This document shows, one piece after another, positions 37,482-47,427 of a DNA stretch of 64,000 nucleotides. The stretch is from Citrobacter amalonaticus (lineage in GTDB: Bacteria > Pseudomonadota > Gammaproteobacteria > Enterobacterales > Enterobacteriaceae), in assembly GCA_028994555.1 (NCBI GenBank), contig JARDVN010000001.1:1674001-1738000 (forward strand). The letters are read 5' to 3'. Below the pieces are notes generated by a model. It was not told where the DNA came from. It saw only the letters and a list, made by a program, of their open reading frames with translations, and searched no databases. Position 1 is the first letter of the stretch. Each line of letters opens with the position of its first letter. A program made the translations under genes and the position numbers.

Positions 37482-38945
37482 TTAAAGCAAAACGAGAGGC
37501 ATCCAGATAAGCCCGGTTGCCAGTAGCAGTATCAGGAAAATCAGGCCGAAAATCGCTCCCAACCGCCAGTAATCTACTGTCGGCAGATAACCGCTACCGT
37601 AGTAGATAGGGCTTGGACCGGTTGCATACGGGGTGAGAATGCTGCCCAGACCAATAGCCGCCCCGACCATCAGACAGAATACCGATAATGGAATTTCCGG
37701 CATCGCCAGTGCGGCAGCGATCATCATCGGTGCCAGTGCGGACGTATACGCTGTGGCGCTGGCAAAGAAGTAACGCAACAGCCAGAACACCACGATCAGC
37801 GCGACCATCACCATCACCGGTGAGTAGCCGCTCAGACTGCCTGCCAGTAGTTTGCCAAACCAGGTGATAAAGCCAGTGTTATTCAGTCCGGTTGCCAGCG
37901 TAATCAGCGAGGCCAGCCAGAAGAAGACGTTCCACGCCGATTTATTACTGACGATGTCATCCCAGGAGATGATGCGCAGCACCAGCATCAGCGCCACCAC
38001 ACTGTAACCGACCATCGCGGCATCAATATAGTCCCCGCCGAAGATCCACAGCACCAGCGCGCCTACCATCAGCACCAGCATCTTTTTCTCACGCGAGCAG
38101 AGCGGTCCCATCTCCTTGAGTTCCGACTCTGCCCAGCGCGGCACCTGATCGCCCGATTTCAGCACGGGCGGATACAACACATAGGCGAGCCACGGCACCA
38201 GCAGCACCAGCAGAATGCTCAGCGGCAGCATGCCTAAGAACCAGTCGCCCCAGCTCAGCGCCGTATGGGAGGCGGTTTTCATCAGGCCTATCAGCAGCAG
38301 GTTCGGCGCCATTGCCGTGAGGAAAATGGCGCTGGTCACGCAGTCGGCGGTGATCCCCATCCACATAATGTATGAACCAATGGAACGGGCGCTGGGATCG
38401 TTGGGTTTTGAGTTATAGAGCGGCGGCAGGTTGCGGATAATCGGATAGATGATCCCTGCGCCGCGCGCGGAGTTAGACGGCGTGACAGGGGCGAGGATCA
38501 GCTCGGAAAACATCACTGCGTAGCCGAGAAACAGCGTGCGGTGCCCCATTTTTTTCACCAGCATTAGCGCGATACGCCGACCGAGGCCGGTTTTTTCATA
38601 ACCGGTGCCAAACATAAAGGCGGCGAAAATCAGCCAGATCACCGAGTTAGAAAAACCAGAAACCGCCCACGAGAGCGCTTTGGCGGTAAATTTGAAGCCG
38701 TCCTGGGCGAGTTGTTCCGGGCTGAACAGCAGCCACGGTGAGAGGACCGCGATAATCGAGATGCCGATCATCGCCACCACCGCGCCGGGTACAGGTTCCA
38801 GAATGAGTCCCACGATAACCCCGGTAAAGACCGCAAAGTAGAGCCAGGTGTGGCTCTCAAGACCGGTGGGGACGGGCAAAACAGCAATAATGGCGATGAC
38901 CACCAGCGGAGCCAGATATCGCCACCAACCAGATAAAGGTGCCAT
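37482..38945 (-). CDS. ttdT: TtdT, L-tartrate/succinate antiporter
   Basis: 487 residues, the E. coli length. DASS-family membrane transporter with about 12 hydrophobic segments that exchanges tartrate for succinate during anaerobic growth. Typical blocks are LILAPVTPSNSARGAGIIYP and ATAYTSALAPMMIAAALAMP, plus ILTPYATGPSPIYYGSGYLP near the C-terminus. The frame is intact. It follows ttdB by 48 bases. Confidence 0.95.
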   Translation of the reverse strand: MAPLSGWWRYLAPLVVIAIIAVLPVPTGLESHTWLYFAVFTGVIVGLILEPVPGAVVAMIGISIIAVLSPWLLFSPEQLAQDGFKFTAKALSWAVSGFSNSVIWLIFAAFMFGTGYEKTGLGRRIALMLVKKMGHRTLFLGYAVMFSELILAPVTPSNSARGAGIIYPIIRNLPPLYNSKPNDPSARSIGSYIMWMGITADCVTSAIFLTAMAPNLLLIGLMKTASHTALSWGDWFLGMLPLSILLVLLVPWLAYVLYPPVLKSGDQVPRWAESELKEMGPLCSREKKMLVLMVGALVLWIFGGDYIDAAMVGYSVVALMLVLRIISWDDIVSNKSAWNVFFWLASLITLATGLNNTGFITWFGKLLAGSLSGYSPVMVMVALIVVFWLLRYFFASATAYTSALAPMMIAAALAMPEIPLSVFCLMVGAAIGLGSILTPYATGPSPIYYGSGYLPTVDYWRLGAIFGLIFLILLLATGLIWMPLVLL

Positions 38946-38993
38946 TGTCGTATCCCTGCGAAAGAGGGAGAGGCACAGGCCTCTCCGGAAGGG

Positions 38994-39599
38994 TTATTTG
39001 ATGTAATGCACGTGTTCGCAGATTTCGTCGACGATGGGACCGCGACGTTCGGCGAACTGTTTTTTGTTTTCGGCGATCAGGTTGTTGCCGTGGGTGTCGA
39101 TAGAGACAATCAGCGGACCGAACTCTTTTACCCGGCAGACCCACAGCGATTCCGGCATACCAAGCTCCATCCAGTGCACTTCTTCAATCTCTTCCACTTG
39201 GGTGGCTGCCAGCACCGCGCAGCCTGCCGGGAAGATCACATGCAGCGCTTTGAATTTCTGGCAACCCTCTTCCGTTAGCGGCCCCATGCCGCCTTTACCC
39301 ACCACCAGTTTGACGCCGGTTTGCTCAATGAACTCTTTTTCAAAGGCTTCCATGCGCATGCTGGTCGTTGGACCAACGGAGACCATCTCCCATTTTTCGC
39401 CGTTCTTACGCACGATAGGTCCGGCATGGAAAATCGCTTTGCCGTTGAGATCGTAGGGGATCGGGCGCTTCAGTTCGATCAGTCGGCGATGGCAGACGTC
39501 GCGACAGGTCACCAGCGTGCCGGTCAGGTAGATCACATCGCCCACGCGGATGTCTTCCAGGTCTTCAGCTTTGATCGGGGTTGTGAGGATCTTTTTCAT
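38994..39599 (-). CDS. ttdB: TtdB, L(+)-tartrate dehydratase beta subunit
   Basis: 201 residues. Class I fumarase C-terminal-type subunit: [40 protein letters not shown] and [20 protein letters not shown]. With TtdA it converts L-tartrate to oxaloacetate under anaerobic conditions. The start overlaps the ttdA stop (ATGA). The frame is intact. Confidence 0.95.
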   Translation of the reverse strand: MKKILTTPIKAEDLEDIRVGDVIYLTGTLVTCRDVCHRRLIELKRPIPYDLNGKAIFHAGPIVRKNGEKWEMVSVGPTTSMRMEAFEKEFIEQTGVKLVVGKGGMGPLTEEGCQKFKALHVIFPAGCAVLAATQVEEIEEVHWMELGMPESLWVCRVKEFGPLIVSIDTHGNNLIAENKKQFAERRGPIVDEICEHVHYIK

Positions 39600-40507
39600 A
39601 ACGCGCTCCGGGTGTGAGACAGGTTTTCGAAGGAGAGGTCAGAATGGACCAGCAGCGTACCGCGACGGTGTGCCCAGCAACCCGTGGAAACCGCCACGCC
39701 AATGGTGGACGGATGGCGCGCGGCGGATTCAATATGCACGCCCATCACCGAACTGTTGCCGGTGAGCCCCTGAGGGCCAATGCCCAGCCGGTTGAGTCCT
39801 TCTTCCAGACGCAATTCAAGCTCTGCCGCTTTGGGATTCGGATGGCGGGTGCCTATCGGACGCAGGATCGCTTTGCGCGACAACACAGCGGCGGTTTCAA
39901 CGGAGGTGGCGATCCCCACGCCGACCAGCACCGGCGGGCAGGCGTTGACGGCCAGCGTCGAGATGTTTTCAAAGACGAACTTCACCACGCCTTCGTAGCC
40001 TTCGGAAGGCATCAGCACTTTGGAGCGCCCTGGCAACGTGCAGCCACCACCGGCCATGTAGACTTCAATTTCCGCGTCTTCACCATCAGGGACGATGTCC
40101 CACGTCACCCACGGTACGCCGCTACCGGTGTTTTTACCGGTATTCACTTCGTCAAAAATTTCTACCGCGTTGTGGCGCAGTGGCGCTTTCACTGTAGCGT
40201 CTTCCACCGCTTGCTTGAGAATGCTTTGCAACTCACCCAATAGCGGAAAACGGGAACCGACCTTCACGAAGAACATGATCTCACCGGTGTCCTGGCAGGC
40301 CGGACGGTTAAGATCGATAGCCTTCTGCATGTTGTCGAACATTGTGTGGTAGATGATTTGCCCCATCTTCGAGGTTTCGGCATCCCGCAGCTGTTTTAAT
40401 TTGTCCACCACATCGTCTGGCATTCGGGTAGAAATCATGGCGGTAAAATTGGCGACTATTTCCGTCAGCGTATTAACCGCATTTTGGTTATTTTTATTGC
40501 TCATCAT
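39596..40507 (-). CDS. ttdA: TtdA, L(+)-tartrate dehydratase alpha subunit
   Basis: 303 residues, as in E. coli. Contains the oxygen-sensitive 4Fe-4S site; cysteines are visible in [29 protein letters not shown] and [14 protein letters not shown]. First gene of ttdABT, divergent from ttdR. The frame is intact. Confidence 0.95.
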   Translation of the reverse strand: MMSNKNNQNAVNTLTEIVANFTAMISTRMPDDVVDKLKQLRDAETSKMGQIIYHTMFDNMQKAIDLNRPACQDTGEIMFFVKVGSRFPLLGELQSILKQAVEDATVKAPLRHNAVEIFDEVNTGKNTGSGVPWVTWDIVPDGEDAEIEVYMAGGGCTLPGRSKVLMPSEGYEGVVKFVFENISTLAVNACPPVLVGVGIATSVETAAVLSRKAILRPIGTRHPNPKAAELELRLEEGLNRLGIGPQGLTGNSSVMGVHIESAARHPSTIGVAVSTGCWAHRRGTLLVHSDLSFENLSHTRSAL

Positions 40508-40702
40508 GTCAACTCCAGTTCTTTTATTTGTCTGGAAATAAATTCTCCCTCATAAACTACCATCAAAAGTGTGGTTTTATATTCGTTGTCGCTGTGTATG
40601 TGCAATTAACAGTTCGTGAATGATGGCGAAGAAAGACGATGAAAATTGAGCAAAGGCAGAGATTATCCTCAAATCGCGAATTACACTTCAGGTATCAATT
40701 TT

Positions 40703-41650
40703 ATGGATACCCCGAAAATGTTGAAAAACTGGCCCTTAGCCAAAGACCTTCAGGTGCTGGTGGAAATTGTCCATACGGGCAGCTTTAGCGCAGCGGCAAG
40801 TGCCCTCGGACAAACGCCTGCCTTTGTAACGAAGCGGATTCAGATCCTGGAAACCACGCTCAACGCTACGCTGCTTAACCGCTCCGCACGCGGGGTGGCG
40901 CTGACGGAAAGTGGTCATCGCTGTTACGAACAGGCGCTGGCGATCCTGACGCAATATCAGCGCCTGATTGATGATGTGACGCAAATCAAAACGCGCCCGG
41001 AAGGAATGATTCGTATTGGCTGTAGCTTCGGATTTGGCCGCAGTCACATTGCGCCTGCCATTACTGAATTGATGCGCAATTATCCTGAATTACAGGTGCA
41101 TTTTGAACTCTTCGATCGGCAAATTGATTTGGTTCAGGATAATATCGATCTTGATATTCGTATTAACGATGAAATTCCGGATTATTATATTGCGCATTTG
41201 TTAACAAAGAATAAAAGAATATTGTGTGCCTCTCCTGGATATTTACAAAAATATCCAGAACCCAAAACCTTGCAGGAATTAAGTCACCACGATTGTCTGG
41301 TGACAAAAGAACGTGATATGACGCACGGAATATGGGAACTGGGCAATGGCACCACGAAAAAATCGGTCAAAGTCAGCGGGCATCTCTCTTCCAATAGTGG
41401 TGAAGTCGTCCTGCAATGGGCGCTGGAAGGTAAAGGCATCATGTTGCGTTCGGAGTGGGATGTGCAGCCGTTTCTGGCGAGCGGCAAACTGGTGCGGGTA
41501 TTGCCGGAGTACGCACAGAGCGCCAATATCTGGGCGGTGTATCAGGAGCCGCTGTATCGCAGCGTGAAGCTCAGAGTCTGCGTGGAATTTCTGGCGGCAT
41601 GGTGTCAGCAGCGATTAGGCAAACCGGACGAAGGCTATCAGGTGCTGTAA
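40703..41650 (+). CDS. ttdR: TtdR, LysR-family activator of ttdABT
   Basis: LysR-type regulator; helix-turn-helix [20 protein letters not shown] near the N-terminus. E. coli TtdR activates ttdABT anaerobically with tartrate. The open frame begins at 40646. I choose ATG 40703 because AGGT lies 9 bases upstream; ATG 40718 ([12 protein letters not shown]) corresponds to the E. coli start and is equally possible. The C-terminus [15 protein letters not shown] matches. The frame is intact. Confidence 0.93.
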   Translation: MDTPKMLKNWPLAKDLQVLVEIVHTGSFSAAASALGQTPAFVTKRIQILETTLNATLLNRSARGVALTESGHRCYEQALAILTQYQRLIDDVTQIKTRPEGMIRIGCSFGFGRSHIAPAITELMRNYPELQVHFELFDRQIDLVQDNIDLDIRINDEIPDYYIAHLLTKNKRILCASPGYLQKYPEPKTLQELSHHDCLVTKERDMTHGIWELGNGTTKKSVKVSGHLSSNSGEVVLQWALEGKGIMLRSEWDVQPFLASGKLVRVLPEYAQSANIWAVYQEPLYRSVKLRVCVEFLAAWCQQRLGKPDEGYQVL

Positions 41651-41683
41651 GCTGCGCCTGACATCCCCCTTTTCCGCTCAATC

Positions 41684-42301
41684 TTACTCAGGATCTTTCT
41701 CGCGTTTCTTACGCAATTTGGTCCAGATTTTTGTCTCCTGGCGACGCCACAGGCGCTGGATGTTGTCATGATGGCGCAGCAAAATCAGGCATGACAGCAT
41801 GGAGACCGGGAAGGTGAACTGCGGTTTGAACCACCAGACATAGAACGGCGCGATCAGCGCGCTGACAATTGCCCCCAGCGACGAATAACCGCTTAGCAGG
41901 ACGGTGAGCAACCAGGTGCCTGCCATTACGCCGGTGAGATCCCAACCGATAGGGGCGATAGCGCCAAACGCTGTGGCGACACCTTTCCCACCTTTGAAGC
42001 CAAAGAAGACTGGCCAGATATGCCCCAGACAGGCGGCGATGGCGATAAGACCCAGCCAGAACGGGCTGACGCCCAGCGCATAGGCGCCCCAGACGGGTAA
42101 CATCCCTTTCAGGACGTCAAAAATCAGGACCGCTACGGCTGCTCCCTTGCCACCGATTCGTAACACATTGGTCGCGCCAGGATTACCGGAGCCGCTGCTG
42201 CGCGGGTCGGGTAAGCCAGCAATGCGGCACACCAGAATGGCACTGGAAATGGAGCCGCAGAGGTACGCGAAGAGGATCATTCCAGGCGCGATTGCACTCA
42301 T
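41684..42301 (-). CDS. plsY: PlsY, acyl-phosphate glycerol-3-phosphate acyltransferase
   Basis: 205 residues, as in E. coli, from [16 protein letters not shown]. Inner-membrane enzyme with five membrane segments that starts phospholipid synthesis with acyl phosphate. The three conserved motifs are seen as [33 protein letters not shown] and [11 protein letters not shown]. Divergent from folB. Confidence 0.96.
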   Translation of the reverse strand: MSAIAPGMILFAYLCGSISSAILVCRIAGLPDPRSSGSGNPGATNVLRIGGKGAAVAVLIFDVLKGMLPVWGAYALGVSPFWLGLIAIAACLGHIWPVFFGFKGGKGVATAFGAIAPIGWDLTGVMAGTWLLTVLLSGYSSLGAIVSALIAPFYVWWFKPQFTFPVSMLSCLILLRHHDNIQRLWRRQETKIWTKLRKKREKDPE

Positions 42302-42407
42302 AAGCTGTTCCGTTTTGAAAATGTCGTGTAAAACGCTACTTCTGTGGATAATACGCATATTTCGCCGGAAGTGGTATCCGGGTTAGCCAAAAAGCAGGCA
42401 GGTCGTG

Positions 42408-42773
42408 ATGGATATTGTATTTATAGAGCAACTTTCGGTCATCACCACGATTGGTGTTTACGACTGGGAACAGACGATAGAACAGAAGCTGGTGTTCGAT
42501 ATCGAAATGGCGTGGGATAACCGAAAATCAGCAAAAAGTGACGATGTCGCCGACTGCCTGAGCTACGCGGATATCGCCGAGACGATCGTTAACCACGTAG
42601 AAGGTGGGCGTTTTGCGCTGGTGGAGCGCGTAGCCGAAGAGGTGGCCGAACTGCTGCTCACACGCTTTAACTCACCCTGGGTGCGCATCAAACTCAGCAA
42701 GCCTGGTGCGGTGGCGCGCGCGGCCAATGTGGGCGTAATCATTGAGCGTAGCAATAATCTGAAAGAAAAATAA
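42408..42773 (+). CDS. folB: FolB, dihydroneopterin aldolase
   Basis: 121 residues. Start MDIVFIEQLSVITTIGVYDW at 42408, as in E. coli. It converts 7,8-dihydroneopterin to 6-hydroxymethyl-dihydropterin in folate synthesis. DCLSYADIAETIVNHVEGGR and VRIKLSKPGAVARAANVGV are typical. Confidence 0.96.
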   Translation: MDIVFIEQLSVITTIGVYDWEQTIEQKLVFDIEMAWDNRKSAKSDDVADCLSYADIAETIVNHVEGGRFALVERVAEEVAELLLTRFNSPWVRIKLSKPGAVARAANVGVIIERSNNLKEK

Positions 42774-42816
42774 TTATCTTCATCTTTGTTAAACCAAACG
42801 GATATAAAAGAGTCCT

Positions 42817-42874
42817 ATACCCGTCATACTTCAGGTTGCATGTGCGTTGGCTGCACTCGAATTATTGAGGGTAT
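42817..42874. repeat. Interspersed enterobacterial repeat with inverted ends
   Basis: 58 bases bounded by ATACCC (42817-42822) and GGGTAT (42869-42874). The inside begins GTCATACTTCAGGTTGCATG, a sequence I recall as a common intergenic repeat in Enterobacterales. It lies between folB and uppP. Confidence 0.5.
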
Positions 42875-42923
42875 AAAGCTGGATCATTTTGCGCTGTAAA
42901 TTTTTCTACTTAGGGGTTTATTG

Positions 42924-43745
42924 ATGAGCGATATGCACTCGCTGCTGATTGCGGCAATTTTGGGTGTGGTCGAAGGATTGACGGAGTTTTTGCCAGTTTC
43001 CAGCACCGGTCACATGATCATTGTGGGCCATCTGCTGGGATTTGAGGGTGATACGGCAAAGACCTTTGAGGTGGTGATCCAGTTAGGATCCATTCTTGCG
43101 GTCGTCGTGATGTTCTGGCGGCGTTTGTTTGGTTTGATCGGCATTCACTTTGGTCGTCCGTTGCAGCGTGAAGGGGAAAGCAAAGGCCGCTTAACGCTGA
43201 TCCACATTCTGTTGGGGATGATCCCGGCAGTGGTGCTGGGACTGGTGTTCCACGATACGATCAAATCGCTGTTTAACCCGGTTAATGTGATGTATGCGCT
43301 GGTGGTCGGAGGTTTACTGTTGATCGCCGCAGAGTGCCTGAAGCCAAAGGAGCCGCGCGCGCCTGGTTTGGATGACATGACTTACCGTCAGGCGTTCATG
43401 ATTGGCTGCTTCCAGTGTCTGGCGCTGTGGCCGGGATTCTCCCGTTCCGGGGCGACCATTTCCGGCGGGATGCTGATGGGCGTAAGCCGTTACGCGGCCT
43501 CTGAATTCTCGTTCCTGCTGGCGGTGCCGATGATGATGGGGGCAACCGCGCTGGATCTCTACAAAAGCTGGTCGTTCCTGACCGTGGCCGATATTCCGAT
43601 GTTTGCCGTTGGGTTTGTCACCGCTTTTGTGGTTGCGCTGGTTGCTATCAAAACGTTCCTGCAACTGATTAAGCGGATCTCGTTCATTCCGTTCGCAATC
43701 TATCGCTTTATCGTCGCCGCTGCGGTTTATGTGGTGTTTTTCTGA
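42924..43745 (+). CDS. uppP: UppP (BacA), undecaprenyl-diphosphatase
   Basis: 273 residues, as in E. coli. Integral membrane phosphatase that recycles the lipid carrier for peptidoglycan. The two motifs are [16 protein letters not shown] and [15 protein letters not shown]. Start ATG 42924 (MSDMHSLL). The frame is intact. Confidence 0.97.
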   Translation: MSDMHSLLIAAILGVVEGLTEFLPVSSTGHMIIVGHLLGFEGDTAKTFEVVIQLGSILAVVVMFWRRLFGLIGIHFGRPLQREGESKGRLTLIHILLGMIPAVVLGLVFHDTIKSLFNPVNVMYALVVGGLLLIAAECLKPKEPRAPGLDDMTYRQAFMIGCFQCLALWPGFSRSGATISGGMLMGVSRYAASEFSFLLAVPMMMGATALDLYKSWSFLTVADIPMFAVGFVTAFVVALVAIKTFLQLIKRISFIPFAIYRFIVAAAVYVVFF

Positions 43746-43755
43746 CAGACCTCTT

Positions 43756-43843
43756 ATGCCGGATGGCGGCGTAAACGCCTTATCCGGCCTACGCGTTGAG
43801 ATGCGATATCGTAGGCCGGATAAGCGCCGTGCCATCCGGCATT
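43756..43843. repeat. BIME between uppP and cca
   Basis: Two near-consensus REP units in opposite orientation: ATGCCGGATGGCGGCG through TATCCGGCCTAC (43756-43792) and GTAGGCCGGATAAGCG through CATCCGGCAT (43811-43842). Located between convergent genes. Confidence 0.9.
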
Positions 43844-43849
43844 CACACC

Positions 43850-45091
43850 TTAATTGACCGCCTTCGGAAAACGGGTCTCTTTCCAGCGGGCAAGTGCCGC
43901 AATCCGGCGTCGGGTCAACTCCTCGCGAATCTCAATACCTTTAAATCCGGCCTCGACAACGTCTTTGGTGGGTACCGATTGCGCCACTTCCCACGCTTCA
44001 CGCAGCAAACGTCCCTGCGGATAATCCGCCGCTTCAAATCCTGTCCGTCCGCGCACGTCGGCTTCGCTGGTGAGCGCAATTTGCTCCACGCGCTGCGGTT
44101 TACGCCAGGCGTCGATCGAATCAAACAGCTTCACGATAGTTTTTGGTTGCAGTATCGGGAAGGTATGGATGAGATCGTGGAACTCCGCCACCAGTTTGGC
44201 TAACTCACGGATTTCATTCGGGACGCGCAGGCGCTGGCATAACTGTTCGACCAGCCTGACGCCCGCCGGGCCGTGCCCGTGGTGACGCGGCCAGAGCTCC
44301 GGCGGCGTCAGGCCTTTTCCGAGGTCATGGCACAGTGTGGCAAAGCGCACGTCAACGGCTGGGCTGAGCAGCGCCGCCATCGACAGCGTCATCAGAGTAT
44401 GAATTCCGGTATCGATTTCCGGATGCCACTTCGCCGGAGCAGGGACGCCAAATAGCGCATCAACCTCCGGGAACAGCACGCGTAACGCGCCGCAGTCGCG
44501 TAAGACCTGGAAATAGACCTGCGGATTGCGTGTGGTTAAGGCGTTTTCGGTCTCTTTCCATACGCGCTCTGCCGTCAGGTGTTCCAGTTCACCGGCGTGC
44601 GTCATTTCGCGCATCAGGGCCATGGTTTCGTCAGCAATGCGGAAGCTCAGATGCGCATAGCGAGCGGCAAAACGCGCCACGCGCAGGACGCGCAGCGGAT
44701 CTTCATTAAAGGCCGGCGAAACATGGCGCAGCAGGCGTTGCTCCAGATCGCGGCGACCGTGATAGGGATCGATTAACTCACCGTCATCATCCTGCGCCAG
44801 GGCGTTAATGGTCAGGTCACGGCGCTGAAGATCGTCTTCCAGCGTGACGTCCGGCGCGGCATAACAGGTGAACCCGGTATAGCCTGAGCCGGACTTACGC
44901 TCGGTTCGCGCCAGGGCATACTCTTCGTGGGTTTGCGGATGGAGAAAAACAGGAAAATCGCGACCTACCTGCTGGTAGCCCGCGTCGAGCATTTGTTGCG
45001 GTGTGGCGCCAACCACCACCCAATCTTTATCTTTAACCGGCAGCCCTAACAATCCATCACGTACCGCACCACCGACCAGATAAATCTTCAC
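43850..45091 (-). CDS. cca: Cca, multifunctional CCA tRNA nucleotidyltransferase
   Basis: 413 residues. Adds or repairs the CCA end of tRNAs. The N-terminal nucleotidyltransferase domain has [20 protein letters not shown] with the catalytic DxD, and [15 protein letters not shown]. The gammaproteobacterial HD phosphohydrolase domain has [17 protein letters not shown]. The frame is intact. Confidence 0.96.
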   Translation of the reverse strand: MKIYLVGGAVRDGLLGLPVKDKDWVVVGATPQQMLDAGYQQVGRDFPVFLHPQTHEEYALARTERKSGSGYTGFTCYAAPDVTLEDDLQRRDLTINALAQDDDGELIDPYHGRRDLEQRLLRHVSPAFNEDPLRVLRVARFAARYAHLSFRIADETMALMREMTHAGELEHLTAERVWKETENALTTRNPQVYFQVLRDCGALRVLFPEVDALFGVPAPAKWHPEIDTGIHTLMTLSMAALLSPAVDVRFATLCHDLGKGLTPPELWPRHHGHGPAGVRLVEQLCQRLRVPNEIRELAKLVAEFHDLIHTFPILQPKTIVKLFDSIDAWRKPQRVEQIALTSEADVRGRTGFEAADYPQGRLLREAWEVAQSVPTKDVVEAGFKGIEIREELTRRRIAALARWKETRFPKAVN

Positions 45092-45156
45092 GCCACACCA
45101 CCTCTCCAGGGAAATACAATCCCTTAATCATATGACAGTGTGGCGGAGAAGGCGAT

Positions 45157-45777
45157 TTAGTTCATCCAGCGGTCTTTGCGTTTCCGGCTTGGGATCATGT
45201 GCGGCAGGATCAAACCGAGCAGCAGGCCGAGCCCCAGTACGCCGCCACCATACATAAACCACTGCATGATGATGGTGCGTTGCTTATCATCAAGCTGCAA
45301 ATTCGCGGCGCTGACCTTCTTCTGCGCCACAATCAGCTCATTCTTCAGTTTCTGGTTCTCTTCTTTCAGCCCGTTGATCACGCTGTCGCTCTGCGACACT
45401 TTTTGCTGCATGTCCGCCGTGCGTTGATTCCAGGTGGTGTCGATATTGTTGAGCTTATCGGTCAGCGTTTTGACCTGATTTTCCAGATCCGGCACGCGGG
45501 TGCGCAGGCTGGGCGTGCTGTTCAGCTCTTTCATCGGGATCCAGGCCGTCCGCCCGGTGCTGTCTTTAACCTGCGCGTAGTTCGTGTTGGCGTCAGTTTG
45601 TAACAGTGTGACTTCTTCGCCCGCGTTGACCGTGCCGACGAGGCGATAATTATCCCCCGGACCACTGCGGACCCAGGTGTTCAGTTCATCAGAGACATAG
45701 CGCTTTTCTTCGGCGTGTGACACGGCAGTAGCGCTAAGTGCGAGTAACATAAATCCAATCAGGCGTAATTTTGGCAT
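45157..45777 (-). CDS. ygiM: YgiM, SH3-domain membrane protein
   Basis: 206 residues: signal peptide (LRLIGFMLLALSATAVSHAE), a bacterial SH3 domain at about residues 25-90 (SGPGDNYRLVGTVNAGEEVT), a coiled coil at 95-170, then a C-terminal membrane anchor (GGGVLGLGLLLGLILPHMI) and basic tail. TIGR04211-type family; proposed envelope role, function not established. Confidence 0.92.
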   Translation of the reverse strand: MPKLRLIGFMLLALSATAVSHAEEKRYVSDELNTWVRSGPGDNYRLVGTVNAGEEVTLLQTDANTNYAQVKDSTGRTAWIPMKELNSTPSLRTRVPDLENQVKTLTDKLNNIDTTWNQRTADMQQKVSQSDSVINGLKEENQKLKNELIVAQKKVSAANLQLDDKQRTIIMQWFMYGGGVLGLGLLLGLILPHMIPSRKRKDRWMN

Positions 45778-46018
45778 CAGGCTGTCGTTATTGTCATAGA
45801 AAGTGGAACGATAGTAGTGGTATCAGTGTCTCTACGCAAAGCATTCAACATCAATCGGAATCATCTGTGTCCGTTTTACCGCTACTTCAAAACTTTTACG
45901 CCCGTCAAATTGCTCGTTGCATGGCAATTTGGCGCAAAATACTATCTACTGACAAAAAAGATCACCGTTAGTTCGTCGTGATCCTCTCTTATGTGACATA
46001 ACCGGTAAGTACAAGGCC

Positions 46019-47321
46019 ATGGCTCAGGAAATTGAATTAAAATTTATCGTCCATCGCGAAGCCGTCGATGCGCTGCGTGACCACCTCAATACGCTCGAAG
46101 GCGAGCATCATGCGCCCAGCCCGTTACTCAATATATATTACGAAACTGAAGATAACTGGCTGCGTCGCCACGATATGGGGCTGCGTATCCGTGGGGAAAA
46201 AGGGCGCTACGAGATGACCCTGAAAATCGCCGGGCGAGTAACCGGCGGTTTACATCAGCGACCCGAATACAACGTCCCCCCTGAACGAGCCCACGCTGGA
46301 TTTAACGCAGTTTCCGCCGCAAGTGTGGCCAAACGGTGAGTTGCCTGCCGATCTCGTCACTCGCGTGCAGCCGCTGTTCAGCACTGATTTTGAACGCGAA
46401 AAATGGCTGCTGGAGGTGGATGGCAGCCAGATTGAAATCGCTCTCGATTTGGGCGAAGTGAAAGCGGGCGAGCTGGCTGAGCCGATTTGCGAGCTGGAGC
46501 TTGAACTGCTGAATGGTAACACCCGTGCGGTGCTGAAGCTGGCAAATCAACTGGTGAGCCAGGCGGGGCTGCGTCAGGGCAGTTTGAGTAAAGCCGCGCG
46601 CGGTTATCATCTGGCGCAGGGGAATCCCCCACGCGAAATCAAACCCACCAACGTACTGAAAGCGCCCGCGAAAGCCAGCGTGGAGCAAGGGCTGGAAGCG
46701 TCTCTGGAATTGGCGCTGGCGCAATGGCAGTACCATGAAGAACTTTGGGTGCGTGGCAATGAGGCGGCGAAAGCAGACGTTCTGGCTGCGATGGGTCTCG
46801 TTCGCCATACGCTGACGCTGTTTGGCGGTATTGTTCCGCGTAAAGCGAGCACTCACTTACGCGATCTGCTCACTCAATCGGAAGCGACGATTGTCTCTGC
46901 GGTGTCTGCCGTCACTGCGGTTTACACCACCCAAACGGCAATGGCGAAACTGGCGTTGACCGACTGGCTGGTGACCAAAGCCTGGCAGCCGTTCCTTGAT
47001 GCAAAGGCGCAGGCGAAAATGGCTGACTCTTTCAAGCGGTTCGCCGATATCCATCTTTCACGTACCGCTGCAGAGCTGAAAAGCGTTTTTGGTCAGCCGC
47101 TGGGCGACCAGTATCGTGATCAATTGCCGCGTTTACGCCGTGATATCGACAGCGTATTGCTGCTGGCGGGTTATTACGAAGACGTGGTTGTTCGTGCCTG
47201 GCTGGAGAACTGGCAAGGGCTATATCACGCTATCGCCAACGGTCAACATATTGAAATTGAACATTTCCGCAGTGAGGCGAATAACCAGGAACCGTTCTGG
47301 TTGCACAGCGGAAAACGTTAA
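46019..47321 (+). CDS. ygiF: YgiF, inorganic triphosphatase, CYTH plus CHAD domains (frame broken once)
   Basis: Cytoplasmic triphosphatase. The CYTH tunnel begins with the EIELKF signature (AQEIELKFIVHREAV) and the CHAD domain (histidine-rich helical, phosphate-binding) covers the C-terminal half. A C6 run at 46276-46281 breaks the frame at YNVPLNEPTLDLTQF; one base less gives a 433-residue protein like E. coli YgiF. Directly upstream of glnE as in E. coli. Confidence 0.93.
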
Positions 47322-47327
47322 CTGAAG

Positions 47328-47406
47328 TGCCTGGTGGCGCAACGCTTATCAGGCCTGCAGACTGACATGTTGTGTAGGCCGGATAAGACGCAACGCTGCC
47401 CTCCGG
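47328..47406. repeat. BIME between ygiF and glnE
   Basis: TGCCTGGTGGCGCAACGC through ATCAGGCCTG and GTAGGCCGGATAAGACG through CCCTCCGG, inverted REP units. Confidence 0.75.
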
Positions 47407-47427
47407 TAACTTTAAAGGAACCTTTTA

